A stretch of 64,000 nucleotides of DNA from Congeria kusceri. Its lineage: Eukaryota; Mollusca; Bivalvia; Myida; Dreissenidae. Position 1 is the stretch's first letter; every line of letters begins with the position of its first letter. Made by a program: the position numbers and the translations under genes. The stretch spans positions 80,631,204 to 80,695,203 of the forward strand of contig CM051024.1 in the NCBI GenBank assembly GCA_027627225.1, read 5' to 3'. This document shows positions 61,546 to 64,000 of the stretch, one piece after another. The notes below the pieces were generated by a model. It saw nothing but the letters and a program-made list of their open reading frames with translations. It was not told the origin of the DNA and searched no databases.

Positions 61546-63420
61546 CATAATTTCAATATTAAACAATGACAACTATGTTTGGTTTCAGTGCTTTCAGTTG
61601 CACACGCACTTGATAGCTAGTAAGTAGTTGTTCTCTCTGTAATAATAATTGTATTTAGTGTCATTGGAAAGGAGACAAGCTAAACATATATTTTAAATTG
61701 TTTATGATTATGTCCTATACTACTGATTTCAAGCGTTTACATCTTTCTCTCATCCCTTAGTCATCCTATGTCCGACTTGTCAGACGCAGGTAATTTTACT
61801 GTCGGACAAGTACATTTTTCCTGTCTACACCTTCATGGAAGAGCAAATTCCATGGTGTGAAAATGATGTAAAAGTTTGAAGTTATTTATCATATTATGAT
61901 ATACCTATACATTTGAATAAAAAATGGTGTTTTATTTTTTTATCTAATGAAAAAATACGTCAGGAATGTCTGGAATAAAGGCTATATTTGTATTTTGACA
62001 AGTGACTGTTGCTTGGGGACAAGTAGATTTTGTCAATGAACTTCTCCATGGACAAGTAAACAATTTTGGTATTTCCTCACCTGGACCTTACATGTAAGAA
62101 TTAATGCTGTTTTAAAATGATAATATTGACTTATATTGAAACAGGCATTGTACCCCATGCTTGATCATACTGTACATTTTTATATGTTGTTTATATCAGA
62201 TGTTAGTGGACACGATCCAATTATATTGGTTTTGTAATGTCAGTATGCATAACGGAAGACCTTCTTACAGTAAAATTCTACGAACACAACACACAATGTA
62301 CAATTTCTCGATTCGCAAAGTTTAAAGCAGACTCTTTGTTGATAAAATAGATAAGCGACATTGTACAAATGTATATGGTTCTATGTTCTAACGTTTCAAA
62401 TTTGTATTTGAGATTTTAAATTTGTATTGGAGTTTTCCATGACATTTAATTTGTGTTTAATAAAACCTGAAAAATCTAAAAAAGTTATGTGTTGTCTCTG
62501 CAGGATCTTACCTACCATTGCCATTTTGGAGTGACACTGTCTGAATATAATCAAATATAATATATTATACATGTAAATATGAACAGGTCCTCAAAGTAGG
62601 AATGTATGCAACAATATAAACACAAACAAACTTGTACATTTTACTTTTGAATTTATATTTTAATATTAAAACAAAACGGAATAAAACAAAAACACAAGGA
62701 TAATACAATGTCACATTATGTGAACAAAATGTTTTTTAAGTAATTAAATAAATTCATGTGATTGACTATACATATAATGACAAGCACGATATTGTGCACA
62801 TACAGAATGCCTGAATAATTATAATAGAAAAATGATAATTGCTGATCATATAAAGTTGTTAAAATGATCGTGATGAAAATTGCAAAACAAAAACTAATCA
62901 TGTTTTGACCGTTTATTCTCCATCTGTTCCCTAAAAAGCAAACAAAAACACTAAATTTAAATATTAGTTTACCAAAAACATCTAAACCTATATTCACGAA
63001 CCCCTTCTTAAGACACAAAAATAAAGAATAGACTTAGATTCAAGCAACAATTATTGTGCATTTTCAGATATGCTGGGAAACAATGTTGCTTATTTCATTC
63101 TTAGAAGGAATGATAAAACTAACGTTGGTGAATATCAAAGAATATTCACATTCATTCCGTTGTTAGAAAACAAGAATTTTAAAATATTCTGTATTGTTGA
63201 GTCTTTAGAAATGTTGTTGAATACGGGCCCAAGTTCTGTATAAACACAACTACATGTACATATTATTTATGAGTCATGAACAACAAATAAACCCTAATAA
63301 ATTGTTGATTTCTTAGTCATAATCTAGTGTCAATGGTAATTTCGTTTTGTAATTCCTTTTGTTTCGAATACCATTATTAATGGAAGAAGCAACGCATGTT
63401 GCATAACCTGTGACCTCTCA
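61546..63420. other. Intergenic, no gene seen
   Basis: AT-rich. GTCCGACTTGTCAGACGC and GGACAAGTA words occur at 61770-62060. The minus-strand frame 62716-63018 is hydrophobic but has no recognised content. Confidence 0.4.
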
Positions 63421-63540
63421 ACATGCCTGGCCTACAGATTTTAGTATAAGCTGTTTTCGTCTTGGGGACAACAATTGACGGCCACCTTTCCCACTAAACG
63501 TACCGCAACGAAGCTATTCTTCAGAAAACAGTTGTTTTGC

Positions 63541-64000
63541 CTATCCACAAGTAAACCTACATAAGTTAAACTGATGTTCAGAAAGTTCTTCAATAATATC
63601 CTGATGTAAAACAAGATCTGCATGCCCAAAAACCTCAAGAATATCTTCATACCCACGGACAACCATCATAGAATGGTTACCAGCAGATCGGTTAATACCA
63701 AGAGGGGTCCTTCCTGATAAACTAACACTATTGCCAGAATGTCTTGAATCACTTACCGACCTACCACCAAACCCATCAAAAGAAGAATCAACAACCTGTC
63801 TACTACCACCCAATGTCCCATCAAATCCACCCTTATATACAGAACTTACCACCTGCCTACTACCCAACACACCAGCACACGAACCTCCATCTACGGAACT
63901 TACCACCGGCCTACTACCCAACACACCAGCACACGAACCTTCATCTACGGAACTTACCACCTGCCTACTAGCCAACACACTAGCACACGAACCTACATCT
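63541..64000 (-). CDS. Unknown protein, last exon, with 18-residue tandem repeat; runs off the window
   Basis: The minus strand is open from the window edge (first full codon 63999-63997) to TAG at 63543-63541, 152 residues. It begins with repeats of VVSSVDEGSCAGVLGSRP (54 nt units; a partial copy at the edge, two good copies, then a diverged third VVSSVYKGGFDGTLGG). A Ser/Gly-rich stretch follows (FGGRSVSDSRHSGN), then a non-repetitive tail with GYEDILEVFGHADLVLHQDI and EELSEHQFNLCRFTCG. No domain is recognised. It may be a cellular protein or part of a retroelement. The 54 nt unit keeps phase, which supports real coding. The plus-strand frame here is a mirror image. Confidence 0.5.
   Translation of the reverse strand, partial: DVGSCASVLASRQVVSSVDEGSCAGVLGSRPVVSSVDGGSCAGVLGSRQVVSSVYKGGFDGTLGGSRQVVDSSFDGFGGRSVSDSRHSGNSVSLSGRTPLGINRSAGNHSMMVVRGYEDILEVFGHADLVLHQDIIEELSEHQFNLCRFTCG

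Overview
The window is a piece of an AT-rich metazoan nuclear genome: spliceosomal introns, AATAAA polyadenylation signals, very large microsatellites and many eukaryotic DNA transposons, with no bacterial operons, rRNA or CRISPR. Several repeat styles (foldback elements with TIRs beginning GAGGCGTGTCGTGGG, GCTCGACTATTC-ended elements carrying degenerate ~170 bp tandem units, GGGACCCATATGGG minisatellite) resemble what I know from bivalve molluscs, possibly dreissenid mussels; this is an inference, not tested by search.

Layout. 0-2.5 kb: the 3' exons of a DUF1647/glycosyltransferase-like gene (+). 3.4-11.5 kb: a tandem-repeat element, a 320 bp tetranucleotide microsatellite, a palindromic CGAGACACG array and a 125 bp tandem repeat. 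13.4-14.7 kb: exons of a Myb/SANT (NAIF1-like) gene (-), next to a dead mariner (14.9-16.1 kb). 18.7-21.7 kb: a 1.2 kb long-TIR element abutting a second, partial copy of the DUF1647-like gene (-). 21.8-25.5 kb: trinucleotide microsatellites and a 1.3 kb CCATCATC minisatellite. 25.5-28.4 kb: a decayed LINE split by a hAT-type MITE. 29.2-30.3 kb: two foldback MITEs. 34-37.3 kb: more repeat elements and two candidate host exons (-).

37.3-41.7 kb is the centrepiece: a complete-looking 4.33 kb DNA transposon with 34 bp TIRs, an AAAT target duplication and an uninterrupted six-exon, 635-residue DUF7869-like, transposase-like gene. The two foldback MITEs at 29.2 and 30.0 kb have related TIRs and also exact 4 bp target duplications, so they look like non-autonomous partners of this family.

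43.2-44.1 kb is a CCCATATGGG minisatellite. 49.2-53.5 kb is a 4.3 kb hAT element with a broken transposase gene (-). Its right end, together with the start of the next gene, is duplicated in tandem (313 bp). 53.5-61.5 kb is a Tc1/mariner-like transposase pseudogene that is spread over four exons with conventional introns and is invaded by further elements. The right edge (63.5-64.0 kb) holds the last exon of an unknown gene (-) with an 18-residue internal repeat.
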